Shown here piece after piece: positions 52,750 to 61,599 of a DNA stretch of 64,000 nt. The position numbers and the translations under genes were made by a program. Positions within the stretch are counted from its first letter, which is position 1. The number at the start of each line of letters is the position of its first letter. The stretch spans positions 1 to 64,000 of the forward strand of contig CANMUI010000005.1 in NCBI GenBank assembly GCA_947501045.1. Direction: 5' to 3'. Source of the stretch: an uncultured Psychrobacter sp. (GTDB lineage Bacteria > Pseudomonadota > Gammaproteobacteria > Pseudomonadales > Moraxellaceae). The notes beneath the pieces are model-generated. The model was not told the DNA's origin, did not search any database, and saw nothing but the letters and a program-made list of their open reading frames with translations.

Positions 52750-54060
52750 TCAATAACTTGGTAGCATCGGCAACCAAAACACCAAGGCCAACAGCGTGGC
52801 TAGTAACACTGGCGGCGTGATGAGCAGCCCGATTTTCATATACTGCCCCCAGCTGATTTTATAGTCCTTCTCTGCTAAGATATGTAGCCATAATAATGTC
52901 GCAAGGCTACCGATGGGCGTAAACTTTGGCCCCAAATCATTGCCAATCACATTAGCATATATCATCAGCTCGCGAGTGGCAGCCGGTACTTGCGCGCTAT
53001 CGATAGCCAGTGCACCTACTAAGGTGGATGGCATATTATTCATGATAGAAGCCACAATCGCTGAAAGGAATCCAGTCCCTACCGTAGCGATAATATTGCC
53101 CTGCTGCCCTAACCAATTCAGTATTTGAGCACCATAAGCCGTCAGTCCTGCATTACCCAAGCCATACACCACCAAATACATACCCACAGAAAACAAGACG
53201 ATTTGCCAAGGCGCGTTACGTACGACATCAGACACAGAAACAACAGCACCCCGACCACCTTGCCACCAGCGGCCTGCGATTGCCATTAATACTAATGCCG
53301 CCGCACCAGTGACGAGGGAGATAGGAATACCTAGTGACTCGGTGGCAAAATAAGCAACCAACAACAAGGCGAGCAGCGGAAAAGCGGCTTTGAACACCAG
53401 CGGATCTTCGATAGCGGATGCAGGTGCGCTAAGATTGGCAATGGAATATTGTGTTGGAATTTGGCGCGCATATACTACCCATAACACTGCTAATGTTGCG
53501 ATGACAGAGACAATATTGACTGGCACCATGACCGCCGCATAACGCCCAAAGCCGATATCAAAATAATTGGCGCTGACGATATTAACCAGATTAGAAGTCA
53601 CTAACGGCAAACTTGCGGTATCAGCGATAAAGCCTGTGGCGATGATAAAAGCCAATGCCGACGGCGGTGAAAACTTAAGCCGTAGCAAGATAGCGATAAC
53701 AATCGGTGTCAGAAGTAATGCAGCGCCATCATTGGCAAAAAACGCCGAGATAAACGCGCCCAATATCACAATCATGGGAAACAATAACCGTCCCTGCCCA
53801 TTGCCAAGTCTGGCCACATGTAGCGCCGCCCAACCAAAAAATCCCGCTCTATCCAAGATAAGCGAGATGATAATCAGCGCCACAAAGGTAAAAGTCGCAT
53901 CCCAAACGATGTCCCATACAATACCGACATCGGATAACTGCACCACGCCAAAAGCTAAGGCGATTAAAGCCCCACCCAGCGCGCTCCAACCAATACCCAA
54001 GCCTTTAGGCTGCCATATCACTAAAACCAAAGTCACGATAAAGATAGTTAATGCGAGCAT
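52750..54060 (-). CDS. arsB: Arsenite efflux transporter ArsB
   Basis: 436 residues, about 12 membrane helices, ArsB/NhaD superfamily. Hallmarks: FFANDGAALLLTPIVIAILL, FIADTASLPLVTSNLVNIVS, IMNNMPSTLVGALAID and VIGNDLGPKFTPIGSLATLLW. It pumps As(OH)3 or Sb(OH)3 out across the inner membrane. It is the last gene of an arsR-arsC-arsH-arsB order; the 43 bp after arsH contain no terminator. Confidence 0.95.
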   Translation of the reverse strand: MLALTIFIVTLVLVIWQPKGLGIGWSALGGALIALAFGVVQLSDVGIVWDIVWDATFTFVALIIISLILDRAGFFGWAALHVARLGNGQGRLLFPMIVILGAFISAFFANDGAALLLTPIVIAILLRLKFSPPSALAFIIATGFIADTASLPLVTSNLVNIVSANYFDIGFGRYAAVMVPVNIVSVIATLAVLWVVYARQIPTQYSIANLSAPASAIEDPLVFKAAFPLLALLLVAYFATESLGIPISLVTGAAALVLMAIAGRWWQGGRGAVVSVSDVVRNAPWQIVLFSVGMYLVVYGLGNAGLTAYGAQILNWLGQQGNIIATVGTGFLSAIVASIMNNMPSTLVGALAIDSAQVPAATRELMIYANVIGNDLGPKFTPIGSLATLLWLHILAEKDYKISWGQYMKIGLLITPPVLLATLLALVFWLPMLPSY

Positions 54061-54103
54061 GGAGCAACCTTATTTACAGCGTGTTGATTATAACTAGGAG
54101 ATA

Positions 54104-54862
54104 TTACAGCGACTTTTGATTGACACGTTGCGACACTGCTTCGGCACTTTCTACCCGTTCTGAATAGCGATCAGTCAGATAGGCTGAACGTCCACGAGTG
54201 AGCCAAGTGAACTTCACCAGCTCTTCACAGACATCAACTAGGCGCAAGTATAAAGGCGACTTGTCCATACGATTGTCATCATTGAATTCTAAAAAGGCCT
54301 TAGGGATAGACGATTGATTGGGGATAGTAATCATGCGCATCCAGCGCCCCAGAATGCGCAGCTGATTGACGGTATTAAAGCTTTGACTGCCACCGCTTAC
54401 TTGCATCACCGCTAAGGTTTTACCCTGAGTTGGTCGTACGCCGCCCAGTGCGAGTGGTATCCAATCGATTTGTGCTTTCATAATGCTAGTCATACTACCG
54501 TGACGCTCTGGACTCACCCACAGCATACCCTCTGACCACTGCGCCAACTCGCGCAGCTCTTGCACCTTTGGATGATCGATATCAGCATCATCTGGCAGCG
54601 GTAGACCCGATGGATTAAACATCCGTACCTCGCAGCCATACCAACGCAGCAGCCGACTTGCTTCCTCAGCCGCCAGCCTGGAAAACGAGCGCTCACGTAA
54701 TGACCCGTATAGCACTAGTATCTTAGGCGGATGACGTGAGTCATTTGGCGCAATCAACGACTCAATATCAATCGGTTGTAATTGACTGGCATCAATATTG
54801 GGCAAGTCATCTAGCTTTAATGAATCCTCTGCGTGAGGCTGATTTTTATTCGCTTTTGTCAT
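54104..54862 (-). CDS. arsH: Arsenical resistance flavoprotein ArsH
   Basis: 252 residues. NADPH-dependent FMN reductase fold: LVLYGSLRERSFSRLAAEEA (phosphate loop), WVSPERHGSMTSIMKAQIDW and VMQVSGGSQSFNTVNQLRIL, all ArsH signatures. It oxidises trivalent organoarsenicals and serves as an H2O2-forming NADPH oxidase. Its start overlaps the end of arsC by 17 bp, suggesting coupled translation. Confidence 0.95.
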   Translation of the reverse strand: MTKANKNQPHAEDSLKLDDLPNIDASQLQPIDIESLIAPNDSRHPPKILVLYGSLRERSFSRLAAEEASRLLRWYGCEVRMFNPSGLPLPDDADIDHPKVQELRELAQWSEGMLWVSPERHGSMTSIMKAQIDWIPLALGGVRPTQGKTLAVMQVSGGSQSFNTVNQLRILGRWMRMITIPNQSSIPKAFLEFNDDNRMDKSPLYLRLVDVCEELVKFTWLTRGRSAYLTDRYSERVESAEAVSQRVNQKSL

Positions 54863-55256
54863 GATAAATCGTCTCGCCGTCTTCTTTTGTAAAGCTGCTC
54901 ACTGGATTTTCTAACAATTCAAACACCCGCTCTGATGGTCGGCATAACGCTGCGCCTTTATCTGTGACCACGATAGGACGGTTGATTAAGATAGGATGGG
55001 CAATCATCGCATCAATAATCTCATCATCAGATAACTCAGGATTATCTAAGCCCAGCTCATCATTGATGGCTTCTTTGCTACGTAGTAACTCTCTTGGCGA
55101 GATATTCATCTTTGCCAATAGCGCAACCAACTCATCACGACTCGGCGGGTTTTTCAGATACTCCACTACTTCCGGTTGCTCGCCTGATGCCTTTATAATG
55201 GCAAGCGTATTGCGAGAGGTACCGCAGTTTGGATTATGAAAAATGTATGACGTCAT
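54846..55256 (-). CDS. arsC: Glutaredoxin-dependent arsenate reductase
   Basis: 136 residues. N-terminal IFHNPNCGTSRNTLAIIKAS has the catalytic Cys12-equivalent (NCGTSRN); the arginine triad is in the RELLRSKEA region, PILINRPIVV and LCRPSERVFEL. This is the E. coli plasmid/YfgD-type enzyme using glutathione and glutaredoxin to reduce arsenate to arsenite for ArsB. Confidence 0.95.
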   Translation of the reverse strand: MTSYIFHNPNCGTSRNTLAIIKASGEQPEVVEYLKNPPSRDELVALLAKMNISPRELLRSKEAINDELGLDNPELSDDEIIDAMIAHPILINRPIVVTDKGAALCRPSERVFELLENPVSSFTKEDGETIYHDKSE

Positions 55257-55362
55257 AGCAGTCTCACTTATTTTTTGAGTAAGGTTATTAAAAACCTACT
55301 TGTTAAGAAAATGTTTATGAATAAATAGGCTGATCAAATCCGTTGTTGGCGTAGCGCTTGCT

Positions 55363-55725
55363 CTAAAAACTGTCTTGATTGTTAAACTGGGCAGTCTCAC
55401 ATCCGCTCAAACTGTCCATCAGCGAGGCACACAGCTCTGGATGTCCCGCACAGCAGTCTTGCAATAAAAACTGCACGACCGCCTCCATATGGCTAAGCGA
55501 GGCACGATAAATTATCTGCCTACTTTGGCGTTTTGACACTACCCACCCTGCTCGTGCCAGCACTGATAAATGCGCGGACATAGTGTTATGTGGTACAGAC
55601 AGTTGACGGGCTATCTCACCCGCAGGTAAACCCTCAGGCTCTTGACTGACAAGTAACCTAAAGGCTTTGAGACGAGTATCTTGAGACAGCGCAGCGAAGC
55701 TTGCGATAGCATTTGTTATTTCCAT
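55363..55725 (-). CDS. arsR: Arsenic-responsive repressor ArsR
   Basis: 120 residues from the ATG at 55725 (GGA 5 nt before). Winged helix-turn-helix: QDTRLKAFRLLVSQEPEGLP, GEIARQLSVPHNTMSAHLSV. The C-terminal DCCAGHPELCASL cysteines look like the As(III) site of the subgroup with C-terminal triple cysteines (as in Acidithiobacillus ArsR), not the ELCVCDL type of plasmid R773. The frame is open 96 nt further up but that region is the operator. It controls itself and arsC-arsH-arsB downstream. Confidence 0.92.
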   Translation of the reverse strand: MEITNAIASFAALSQDTRLKAFRLLVSQEPEGLPAGEIARQLSVPHNTMSAHLSVLARAGWVVSKRQSRQIIYRASLSHMEAVVQFLLQDCCAGHPELCASLMDSLSGCETAQFNNQDSF

Positions 55726-55750
55726 ATGTCCAATAATACAGACATATGGA
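55721..55750. promoter_or_regulatory. ArsR operator overlapping the arsR start codon
   Basis: Perfect 10-bp inverted repeat TCCATATGTC / GACATATGGA with a 10-bp spacer. One arm contains the arsR ATG. Arm spacing of about two helical turns fits binding of an ArsR dimer pair or of two dimers. This is the only strong dyad near the operon. Confidence 0.7.
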
Positions 55751-55825
55751 AATAATTCAATAAATAATAAATTAGAAGTGTTGATAAGTGATGACTTAGA
55801 GCTTTTAACAGCACAGCACATAGCA

Positions 55826-55857
55826 AGAAACCCGCTAAAAATAATTTAGCGGGTTTC
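55826..55857. terminator. Terminator between arsR and the 241-codon gene
   Basis: Perfect stem AGAAACCCGCTA / TAGCGGGTTTCT with an 8-nt loop. It lies between the arsR promoter and the end of the next minus-strand gene, and probably ends that upstream transcript. Confidence 0.65.
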
Positions 55858-56056
55858 TACTATCAATAAGCAAGTCAGGCTATCAACTAACAGGCTACAA
55901 AATAAATTGGCTTACACTGCCCAACAAGAGCAACCAAAGGCACCGAAGAAGTCTTTAAAATTAGATACTAGCTCTCTAATAATATTATGCTAAGTTTGAC
56001 CCCCTATGAATGAAGGGATCCAAACATTCAATTTAAAGCATGAAGACCGATCAAAC

Positions 56057-56782
56057 TTATACCCCGCCTGCCCCTTTACTAGAAGCTTCGCTGTTTTCAA
56101 CCAATATAGCCGCCGCTGTTTTTTTCAGCATCTCCCACTGCTCATCATCGACATAGATGCCTTGTTTCCACGCGCGCTGATGAGTTTCATAGAGCTCATC
56201 GGTTGATATTTTATGATTAAAGTGTTGAATCTTCTCCTCAATATCAAAATTAGAGGTGGAGAGCTCAATGACCATATCATTAGTATTGTAGTTCTCTTGC
56301 GCCTTATCAAAAAAGTAAATATCAGGATAGACAAAGCCTTGGTTTAGGGTAAATAAAGTATGCTTAGGTGCTGAGCCATTGTCCCACTTTGCCAGACAAG
56401 CGATGTGCTTAGCCGCCAGATTGACCAGCTCACTATAAGCCAGCCAGCGGTTATGACAGTTTTGGAGATAGATTTTGATGTGATCGAGATTACCCATTTC
56501 CTCAAGCGCATAATCTATCACAGCAGGGAGATGACAAACTAAGCTGCTGCCCTGCAAATCTAAATGGATAAGTCCTTTTTCTTCATGAACGATATCGATA
56601 GGCATATCGCGCTCATATAAGATATAAGGGCTAGCATTGTTGAAGTGACGCACACCGTCAAGTCCAGCCATTTGTAGCTCTGCGACCATAGTAGCGATTA
56701 GATCCGCCTCGCCGACTTCACGGTGCATTCCCAAAAAGGCTTTGTAAACCGTGGTGACAATTTCATTGCGTGATACGATCAT
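56057..56782 (-). CDS. Conserved hypothetical protein, second of a coupled pair
   Basis: 241 residues, acidic, no signal peptide or membrane helix. Its ATG overlaps the stop of the 600-residue gene (ATGA), so the two are translated together. Features visible: a conserved-looking start RNEIVTTVYKAFLGMHREVG, a stretch with repeated aromatic/His residues (FNHKISTDELYETHQRAWKQ), no recognisable catalytic motif. I do not recognise the family. It is the last gene of the set starting at RidA. Confidence 0.7.
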   Translation of the reverse strand: MIVSRNEIVTTVYKAFLGMHREVGEADLIATMVAELQMAGLDGVRHFNNASPYILYERDMPIDIVHEEKGLIHLDLQGSSLVCHLPAVIDYALEEMGNLDHIKIYLQNCHNRWLAYSELVNLAAKHIACLAKWDNGSAPKHTLFTLNQGFVYPDIYFFDKAQENYNTNDMVIELSTSNFDIEEKIQHFNHKISTDELYETHQRAWKQGIYVDDEQWEMLKKTAAAILVENSEASSKGAGGV

Positions 56783-58536
56783 ATCTCCTCCCTGGTGCGG
56801 CTCGACAAGCGCGATGGCACTGACTTTAGGGGTAAATCGGCAAGCTCATCTGCTTTTGGCAATAATGGGAACAGCCACTCATCGCTATGCACCTCCGAGA
56901 ACAGCGGCGCGCCTTGAAACAACGTTACGCGAACCCAGCGATCAGATCTAGGATCAAACTTAGTGGCACCAAACATCGATAACTTGCAGCGCAGTAAACG
57001 AATGGGTAGCGTGTCTTTTTGTAGCACATTCATCTGAATATCGCCCATTTTTTTATGACCCAATGTCCAAACACGGCGCGCAATAGAGCGATATTTAGGC
57101 TGCTTTAAAATAAATTCTGAGAGTAGCTGATTGGGATTGGCTTGCTTTAGAGCTAAATATAAAGTACTCGCTTGGCGTGCTATGTCCAAAAACAGCTCAC
57201 GATCATCGCCTGGCTCTTGTCCGCGCACACCCATTCGCGGCTCTTCTTTATCTATGGAGCGATACCAAAACCAATACTTGTTTTCAGGTTGACTAAAATC
57301 AATATTGATAGCCCACTGATAACGGGCTTCTAACACCTCGATTAAATCTCTGACCATTTTGCCTTTAGGTAGCGACAACGTCTCATCCGCATTGACCTCT
57401 TCTTCAAAGCTATCGACACGCTCAGGATACAGCTCCATCAGGCATGAGATAATAACTTCTTGACTCTCAAAGCTTAGATGACTTTGAGCTTGTAGGAAAT
57501 CTTCCCACCTATCATACTTTTGCAACTTATCATTCAAATTACTTTGTAATGAGCTCAGCTCCTCAACGACAGTCGCATTCAGCTGATCTTGCGGCTCATT
57601 GATAGTGACAATTTCAGTAAAATGCTGAATAGCACGTGCCAGCAAGGTTGAAAAATGCTCAACCTTTTTAAGCTCAATAGCACACTCTAAAGTCGCCTGT
57701 AGCGCCTTTTCGCGACTGGTCAGCCACTGATCGACGATACACGGATGATTAATCAAATAGGGTGCCATACCTAGACCCGTTGCATTACCAATTCCTAAAT
57801 AACGCTTAATCTGTGGATGCAAGGTCACCGCTTTATCGCCGCCGCGCTTTTTGGCTAAATAATCCACCCAGTCGAGGCTGAACTCACGTAATAGATAAAC
57901 GGCGCACATCTGCGCGCGAAATGACTGCTTAAAATCTTCGCTGTGATCAAGGGGCTTAAAATCATAAATACCAAATTTGCCATTGCCATAAACCGCTGTG
58001 GTACGCAAAATATAGCCCACTTGCGCCAGAATATCGAGGTCAGGCTGGCGTCCACTCGCAAGCGCATCAACCGTATGCTCAAAGACCCGTACGCTTTTAT
58101 TGGCGCGTGCCAGCACCATGACCATATTGGAATTACGCCCCGCTTCTTGCAGCGGCACATTGGCTTTTAAGTTATCAAGTAGCTCTTCCCCAATCTCGCC
58201 ATACACCAGTCCAAAGGTGACGTCCCACTTTTGCGCAATGACGCGATCGTTACGTTCTTCATCAGCGATCTCATTACAGAACACTACCAAATTATAAACA
58301 TGTTCAGGGGTTTGCAAACGATAGATCACTTGTCCGAAACCCTCGTCATCCAAATCCCACAGATAGGTATCTAGCGTCCATTTCTCTCTATCGATTTTGC
58401 GCAGCAAGGTGCGAACAAAGCTGATGCGCGTTTGATGCATCGCGCCTACTCTTTTGGCATTCATAACCACATCAGGCGAGCGCAGGGACTGTGTTGCGAC
58501 GTCCAAGCGTCCATTTTGTATATGAACTTGATTCAT
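56779..58536 (-). CDS. Conserved hypothetical protein, first of a coupled pair
   Basis: 585 residues from the ATG at 58536 (GGTGG 8 nt upstream); the frame is open 45 nt further. Cytoplasmic, helical, no signal peptide. Stretches that look conserved: TRISFVRTLLRKIDREKWTL, YRLQTPEHVYNLVVFCNEIA, NGKFGIYDFKPL, YLGIGNATGLGMAPYLINHP and KYWFWYRSIDKEEPRMGVRG. I recognise no domain and no nucleotide-binding motif. It follows a BCCT transporter gene by about 80 bp and is coupled to the next gene, so it may be an enzyme or regulator for the transported compound. Confidence 0.72.
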   Translation of the reverse strand: MNQVHIQNGRLDVATQSLRSPDVVMNAKRVGAMHQTRISFVRTLLRKIDREKWTLDTYLWDLDDEGFGQVIYRLQTPEHVYNLVVFCNEIADEERNDRVIAQKWDVTFGLVYGEIGEELLDNLKANVPLQEAGRNSNMVMVLARANKSVRVFEHTVDALASGRQPDLDILAQVGYILRTTAVYGNGKFGIYDFKPLDHSEDFKQSFRAQMCAVYLLREFSLDWVDYLAKKRGGDKAVTLHPQIKRYLGIGNATGLGMAPYLINHPCIVDQWLTSREKALQATLECAIELKKVEHFSTLLARAIQHFTEIVTINEPQDQLNATVVEELSSLQSNLNDKLQKYDRWEDFLQAQSHLSFESQEVIISCLMELYPERVDSFEEEVNADETLSLPKGKMVRDLIEVLEARYQWAINIDFSQPENKYWFWYRSIDKEEPRMGVRGQEPGDDRELFLDIARQASTLYLALKQANPNQLLSEFILKQPKYRSIARRVWTLGHKKMGDIQMNVLQKDTLPIRLLRCKLSMFGATKFDPRSDRWVRVTLFQGAPLFSEVHSDEWLFPLLPKADELADLPLKSVPSRLSSRTREEI

Positions 58537-58615
58537 AATGTCACCACCTTTAATAATGTGTTGAGCCGGCAGCAGATACATAAACCAGTCGCCGACTATA
58601 TTAATGAACGACTAT

Positions 58616-60307
58616 CTAATCTCTATCTTTAATAAGCTCTTCTCTAGCCAGTTTTTCCTCAGCGATCCGGTAGTCCGTCTCCACACGATTGGGACGATAT
58701 AGGTCTTGATCACGTGCCATTTGCTGCGCAATTTGTGGTCCATTCCATAAGGACGGCAGAAGAATAAAAGATACTGGTACCGCAGTAATAACAATAAAGG
58801 ATTGCAGCGCCGACACCCCGCCTGAACCTAAGGAGATAAGGACAATGGCGGTAATCCCCATCATAACGCCCCAAAAGGTACGGATCATCGCATTCGGTTC
58901 TCTCTCACCACTAATAACTACACTAATAGTATAAGTCATTGAATCGCCAGTAGTAATAATAAAAACCGTGGTCAAGATCAAAAATAATATCGAAACGATC
59001 AATGGGAATGGCAGCTGCTGCGTAATAGCAAGAAGCGCTCCTGGCAGGTTAAAACCTTCAAAAGCGGCGCTGACACTGCCCGGATTTGCAACCTCAAACG
59101 CGAGCCCCGAACCGCCAACAACGGTAAACCAAAAACAAGTGACTAATGGTGCAACGATACACACGGTAGTAATTAATTCACGGATAGTACGGCCACGCGA
59201 GATACGAGCGATAAAGATCGCCATCATCGGTCCATAACCTAAAAACCAGCCCCAAAAGAACACCGTCCAACCGCCAAGCCAGCCTTCATCACCGCGAAAA
59301 GTTGCCATCGGGATAAAGTTTTGTACCATGGTGCCCACGCCTTGGATATAACCATTGACGATAAAGTTGCTCGGCCCAAAGATTAAAATAAACAGCATCA
59401 GCGCCACTGCTAATATGACGTTAAAGCGGCTTAAGAGCTGCATACCGCGCGCCAGACCACTAATGGCTGAGATGGTATAAAGAACGATGGCAAATATGAT
59501 GATAATAAGCTGAGTAACAAAGGTATCAGGAATACCAAATAGCTCATTGAGCGCATAGCTGGTCTGCAGTCCCAAAAAGCCAATAGGTCCAATCGTACCG
59601 GCAGCGACGGCGACGATACAGCACGCATCGATAATAGCGCCTGTTTGACCAGTCAACACACGCTCGCCAAACACAGGATATAAAAGCGTGCGCGGCTTGA
59701 GCGGTAAGCCTTTATCATAATGCAAATGCATCACCACGATAGCGGTTAAGCTACCGACAATCGACCACGCCAAAAACCCCCAATGCATAAACGACTGTGC
59801 CAAGGCATTGAAAGAGCGTTGTTGTAAATCGGCAGCTTCGCCATAGACTGGTGGCGCTGAGACAAAGTGTGCGATCGGTTCAGCTGCGGCCCAAAATACC
59901 CCGCCACCTGCAAGTAGCGTACAAAAAAGAATCGCCATCCATTTAAAATTATCCATTTCAGGCTTGGGTAGGTTACCTAAGATGACCCTGCCTGTACGAC
60001 CAGCACCAACAGCTATCGCAATGACAAAAGTCGCTAGTAGTAGTATTTGCCAAAACGGTCCAAAGATATCGGCTGACCAAGTGAAAGCAGTATTAACGAT
60101 TGCTGCTAGCTGCTCTTCAGCAAAGATCGCCATAATGACAAAGAGCGTAATAAAGCCGCCACTATACCAAAACGCCGGGTTTTTAAGCCCTAAGGTATCC
60201 GTATCGGTGTTTTCAGAAGCTGACACTCGAGCTGTATCAGACGCCACACTATTAGCAGCAGCTGAGCGTCCTTGCTCGTCTGGATTAAGTCCTTTTAAAT
60301 TAGCCAT
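58616..60307 (-). CDS. BCCT-family transporter
   Basis: 563 residues, 12 membrane helices, with a 45-residue hydrophilic N-terminus. The family signature GWFLGYGPMMAIFIARISRGRTIRE is present, but the tryptophan-rich WxWWxxW before it, usual in betaine and choline carriers, reads VFFWGWFLGYGP here. The first repeat has GGGVFWAAAEPIAHF, the family's FWxxxEP motif. It imports an unknown quaternary amine or related zwitterion. It lies between the dipeptidase-like gene and the 585-residue gene, all on the same strand. Confidence 0.88.
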   Translation of the reverse strand: MANLKGLNPDEQGRSAAANSVASDTARVSASENTDTDTLGLKNPAFWYSGGFITLFVIMAIFAEEQLAAIVNTAFTWSADIFGPFWQILLLATFVIAIAVGAGRTGRVILGNLPKPEMDNFKWMAILFCTLLAGGGVFWAAAEPIAHFVSAPPVYGEAADLQQRSFNALAQSFMHWGFLAWSIVGSLTAIVVMHLHYDKGLPLKPRTLLYPVFGERVLTGQTGAIIDACCIVAVAAGTIGPIGFLGLQTSYALNELFGIPDTFVTQLIIIIFAIVLYTISAISGLARGMQLLSRFNVILAVALMLFILIFGPSNFIVNGYIQGVGTMVQNFIPMATFRGDEGWLGGWTVFFWGWFLGYGPMMAIFIARISRGRTIRELITTVCIVAPLVTCFWFTVVGGSGLAFEVANPGSVSAAFEGFNLPGALLAITQQLPFPLIVSILFLILTTVFIITTGDSMTYTISVVISGEREPNAMIRTFWGVMMGITAIVLISLGSGGVSALQSFIVITAVPVSFILLPSLWNGPQIAQQMARDQDLYRPNRVETDYRIAEEKLAREELIKDRD

Positions 60308-60489
60308 GATTATAGTTCCATATATACGGTATTGTTTGAGGGTGTGTACAAGCAGTCTCGTATCTCATTTATATCAGTACTTTTATATAAGTACTTTTAC
60401 GTAAGTACTTTTGTCTTTGAAAGGGCTAAACGCTATAAAACCATGCTTGTCTTATAGCGGTTTTGAAGCGAAACTACAAACATCGCTCT

Positions 60490-61479
60490 TTAGGCTAAAG
60501 GCTTCAAGCCTTGCTCTAAAAAGTCAAACCAGTTTTGACCGATAATTTTGCCAGCGTCAGTTTCATTAAAGCCGTGTTTGAGCAAACCGTTATAGATATT
60601 CTCCATACCTTTTTCGCCTGCAAACCAAGGTAGGTTATCCGGCCAGCCTGAGTTATTAGCATTGCCTTCGCCATAATCCATCGCTTTTGACCAGCGTCCA
60701 TTACGCATCCATTCAAGCACTGACTTAGGCTGATTCAGGCATAAATCACTGCCGATGGCTAAGTGCTCCACGCCATATCTATCGGCGCAATTGGCAATCA
60801 TGGTGCAAAAGTCATTAAGGGTACAGTCGCTACCGTTTGGCAAATGAAAGGGATATAAGCTAAAACCTAATAGCCCGCCCGCTTTAGTTAAGGCACTAAT
60901 CACGGTGTCCGATTTATTGCGCAGCGCATCATGAGCAGTAGTTGGATTGGCATGGCTAATACATATTGGACGCGTAGATATATTTATCGCTTCCAGCGTT
61001 GATTGCTCAGCACTGTGCGACATATCGACAATCATACCGACGCGGTTCATCTCCGCTATCGCTTGCTGACCAAAGCGTGTCACCCCGCTATCTTTGGATT
61101 CATAACAGCCCGTTGCCAGCAGACTTTGATTGTTATAAGTCAGCTGCATTATCAAGAGACCCAATCGGCGCATCACGCTGATCAAACCAATCTCATCATC
61201 GATAGGCGAGCAGTTTTGCGCGCCAAAGAAGATACCGACTTTGCCCTGCTCTTTGGCGGTTTTGATATCATCTACTGAATAGACGGGTATGATAAGGTCA
61301 GGGTTTTGCTCAAAGCGCGCGTGCCATTCCGCGAAGCGGGTCATGGTTTGACGCGCGTCTTCGTGATAAACCAAAGTGGCATGTACCGCGTTGATACCGC
61401 TATTTTGTAGCATCTTGAAATAATCCCTATCCCAATTACTGTACTGCAAGCCGTCAATGACGATATGATCTTGGTACAT
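60490..61479 (-). CDS. Membrane dipeptidase-like (M19) enzyme
   Basis: 329 residues of the renal dipeptidase/M19 amidohydrolase fold: FFGAQNCSPIDDEIGLISVM, MQLTYNNQSLLATGCYESKD, MIVDMSHSAEQSTLEAI, CISHANPTTAHDALRNKSD and HLAIGSDLCLNQPKS. The usual first metal motif (DGHND near the start) is IDGLQYSNWD here, so one metal His is missing. The same variant occurs, as I recall, in a subgroup near glycine-betaine catabolic genes in Pseudomonas. The substrate is unlikely to be an ordinary dipeptide. Confidence 0.85.
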   Translation of the reverse strand: MYQDHIVIDGLQYSNWDRDYFKMLQNSGINAVHATLVYHEDARQTMTRFAEWHARFEQNPDLIIPVYSVDDIKTAKEQGKVGIFFGAQNCSPIDDEIGLISVMRRLGLLIMQLTYNNQSLLATGCYESKDSGVTRFGQQAIAEMNRVGMIVDMSHSAEQSTLEAINISTRPICISHANPTTAHDALRNKSDTVISALTKAGGLLGFSLYPFHLPNGSDCTLNDFCTMIANCADRYGVEHLAIGSDLCLNQPKSVLEWMRNGRWSKAMDYGEGNANNSGWPDNLPWFAGEKGMENIYNGLLKHGFNETDAGKIIGQNWFDFLEQGLKPLA

Positions 61480-61536
61480 CTTGCTATCCTTTTTATACTT
61501 TCTTAATTTTACGAACTGGCTTTTAACTTAAGGTTT

Positions 61537-61575
61537 GCGTAGGGTGGGTTACGCTATCGCTAACCCACCCTACGC
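61537..61575. terminator. Long perfect hairpin between aldehyde dehydrogenase and dipeptidase genes
   Basis: 15-bp perfect arms GCGTAGGGTGGGTTA / TAACCCACCCTACGC with a 9-nt loop. No strong T run follows on the minus strand, so it may be an mRNA stabiliser or a REP-type element and not a simple terminator. Confidence 0.55.
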
Positions 61576-61599
61576 CTTTATCCTTTATCCCTTCAAAAA

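Noticed and set aside
55726..55821. Extended N-terminus for arsR
   Set aside because: The extra 32 codons cover the operator and promoter and give a sequence unlike any ArsR.
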